Positions 5,197 through 6,812 of a DNA stretch of 6,812 nt are shown piece after piece. Position numbers and translations under genes: made by a program. The DNA lies in contig JAEUJT010000245.1 in NCBI GenBank assembly GCA_016793525.1, forward strand, positions 1 to 6,812, in the 5' to 3' direction. The stretch's first letter is position 1; each line of letters opens with the position of its first letter. The notes beneath the pieces were generated by a model. The model ran no database searches and was not told the DNA's origin. It worked only from the letters and a program-made list of their open reading frames with translations. The DNA comes from Archangium sp. Lineage in GTDB: Bacteria; Myxococcota; Myxococcia; Myxococcales; Myxococcaceae.

Positions 5197-6812
5197 GCAG
5201 CCCGAGAATCGGCACCACCAGCGCGACGATGGCCTCACCGGCCACGAAGCCGCTGGCCAAGGGCATCTGGTACACCTGTTCGGTCGATGGCGAGCGGCGG
5301 CGCCACACCGCGCCGGCGAGGCCACCGAGCACCATGGGAAGCACCACCGCGCCGGGCGTCAACATGCCCATGCCGATGCCGGTGGCCGAGGGCACCGCCG
5401 ATTTGAAGCGCGGCTCGAGCAGCGCCAACACCACGCCGAGCGCCAGCCCCACCGCGAGCGCGGGCAAGCTGCCGGGGGCCAACCCCTCCACGCCCCGGGA
5501 CAGCAGCTCGGCGAAGCCAGCCCACTTCACGCTCGCCGGCGACGAGAGCCCCTGCTCGCCCAGGCCGTAGCGATCTCGAAGCAGCGGGTACACCCACGCG
5601 GCCATCAGCGCGCCGACGCACACGGCCATCACGTGAATGGCGGTGGTGTGATCGGGCCGCCCGCCGACCACCCGGGTGGCGCGCTGGTTCTGCATCAGGT
5701 GCTCGCCGCTCGCAGGGAGAAGGCCGGCCAAGCCGCTGCCCACCATGTTGATGGCGATGCTGCCGGGGAAGAACACCCCCAGCGCTCCCTGTGCCGCGTT
5801 GGCGAGCGCGCTGATCGGCGCGTAGTTCGTCTCCCCCAGCACCCGCGTGCCGATGAGAATGAGCGGGAACGAGAGTGCGATCGACGCCAGCGTCACGAAC
5901 ACCGACATGCCCAAAAACACCGACTGCACCACGCAGAGCGCGATGGTCAGCAGCACCACGCCGCCGATGGTCACGGCCAGCGGCACCTCGTGATCGCGGG
6001 GCCCTTCGGGAGTGTGGCGCAGCCGCAGCGAGCTGAGCGCCTTGACGATCTTCCGCCAGCTCAGCAGCAAGGTGGTGAGCCCGCCCGACACCATCAGCCC
6101 GGTGGCCGGCCACATCACCCAGCGCAGGGTGGCCGCGAAGGTGGGCTCGGCGATGTAGCCGCGCTCGAGCAACCACGGCGGGAGCACGAGCCACGACAGC
6201 ACCATGCCCAGGCCCATCGAGAGCGTGACGCGCACGCCGATCAACATGCCGGAGCCGAAGCTGAGCAGGCTCCAGCCCATGCCCATGCGCAGCTTCTCGA
6301 GCGATGCGCTGAACGCAGTCACCTCGGGGATCAGCTTGAGCGCGCTGCTCCGACACGCGGCCACCACCGCCGCCACGCCGAAGCCGAGGCCCAGCGCCCG
6401 GGTGCGCGAGCGCGCCTGACCGGTGTCGGCGGAGAGCGCCAGAATCGTCTCCCCGGCGACGGCTCCGCCCACGAAGGGCAGCGCCTCGTCGTCGATGAAG
6501 TGACGCCGAAACGGAATGGCGAGGAACACGCCCAGCGTTCCCGCGAGCGAGAACCAGAGAAAAATCTCGAGCGTCTGGAGGTGGAGCGCGAAGCCGAGCT
6601 CGGGCTTGGCGTTGAGGAGATCGAAAGCCGCCAACAGCACCGAGAAGAACGCGGTGGTACCGGCCGAAGTACCAGCAGCTTGCGCCGCATTGAGCTCGAC
6701 GCTGCTGGGTGCGCGCCGCCGGCCCCAAGCCGAGAAGCACACGAACCCCAGAAACGCGCTCACCAGCGACAGGTTCGGGCCGAAGCCGAGCTTCAGCACC
6801 ACGTACGGGAGG
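5186..6812 (-). CDS. OPT-family transporter (oligopeptide or metal-chelate type), N-terminus cut by the window edge
   Basis: OPT proteins import oligopeptides, glutathione-type peptides or metal-chelate complexes across the cytoplasmic membrane with protons. The visible 541 codons contain about 14 hydrophobic segments. Family-like stretches are GETNYAPISALANAAQG (around 5790-5836), GRPDHTTAIHVMA (around 5624-5662), GIGMGMLTPG, and a C-terminal GFVAGEAIVALVVPIL. The last resembles AVAGETILALS in the N-terminal half (around 6435-6471), the internal duplication expected of this family. A GTG at 6800-6802 could start a protein, but the frame stays open to the edge as LPY before VVLKLGFGPN, which looks like the middle of a first membrane segment. 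The true start is therefore probably some tens of bases beyond the window. The substrate cannot be told from sequence. It ends inside gshB, convergent, leaving no room for a separate terminator. Confidence 0.9.
   Translation of the reverse strand, partial: LPYVVLKLGFGPNLSLVSAFLGFVCFSAWGRRRAPSSVELNAAQAAGTSAGTTAFFSVLLAAFDLLNAKPELGFALHLQTLEIFLWFSLAGTLGVFLAIPFRRHFIDDEALPFVGGAVAGETILALSADTGQARSRTRALGLGFGVAAVVAACRSSALKLIPEVTAFSASLEKLRMGMGWSLLSFGSGMLIGVRVTLSMGLGMVLSWLVLPPWLLERGYIAEPTFAATLRWVMWPATGLMVSGGLTTLLLSWRKIVKALSSLRLRHTPEGPRDHEVPLAVTIGGVVLLTIALCVVQSVFLGMSVFVTLASIALSFPLILIGTRVLGETNYAPISALANAAQGALGVFFPGSIAINMVGSGLAGLLPASGEHLMQNQRATRVVGGRPDHTTAIHVMAVCVGALMAAWVYPLLRDRYGLGEQGLSSPASVKWAGFAELLSRGVEGLAPGSLPALAVGLALGVVLALLEPRFKSAVPSATGIGMGMLTPGAVVLPMVLGGLAGAVWRRRSPSTEQVYQMPLASGFVAGEAIVALVVPILGLLKR

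Noticed and set aside
5235..6740. A 501-codon open frame on the minus strand in another frame of the transporter gene
   Set aside because: It is an Arg/Ala/Gly-rich shadow with no membrane segments or motifs; the overlapping OPT frame has clear family signatures.

Overview
The window is 6.8 kb of GC-rich bacterial chromosome. Strong G/C preference at third codon positions, TGA as the stop of every gene, and the sequence character of the ClpXP, trigger factor and OPT proteins suggest a deltaproteobacterium of the myxobacterial type (Myxococcota). That assignment is an inference from composition and recalled similarity, not from a search.

Layout. Positions 1-102 hold the last 33 codons of an unrecognised plus-strand gene. 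It converges on a minus-strand proteostasis operon read tig (3405-2134), clpP (2112-1498), clpX (1437-160): trigger factor, the ClpP peptidase and the ClpX unfoldase. A good sigma-70-type promoter precedes tig at 3467-3439. Three 15-bp tandem repeats lie at the clpX 3' end and carry a ladder of in-frame stop codons plus a hairpin. From the 187-bp divergent intergenic region a plus-strand pair runs away from tig. The first gene is a small soluble coiled-coil/GGDEF-fold protein with a degenerate signature (RGDCF). It overlaps by GTGA a glutathione synthetase gene (gshB, 4231-5196). gshB runs tail to tail, with 11 bp of overlap, into a minus-strand OPT-family membrane transporter whose first codons lie beyond the right edge.

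How the genes work together. Trigger factor folds nascent chains and ClpXP degrades tagged or regulatory proteins, a classic co-transcribed set. On the other side, a probably non-catalytic nucleotide-sensor-like protein is translationally coupled to the last enzyme of glutathione synthesis, next to a transporter family that includes glutathione and metal-chelate carriers. The pairing is suggestive but unproven.

No phage, insertion sequence, CRISPR array, tRNA or rRNA is visible, and no stretch over 300 bases lacks a gene. The region looks mostly like ordinary core genome. The least ordinary parts are the degenerate GGDEF-gshB pair and the stop-codon repeat behind clpX. I do not see a convincing new multi-gene system.
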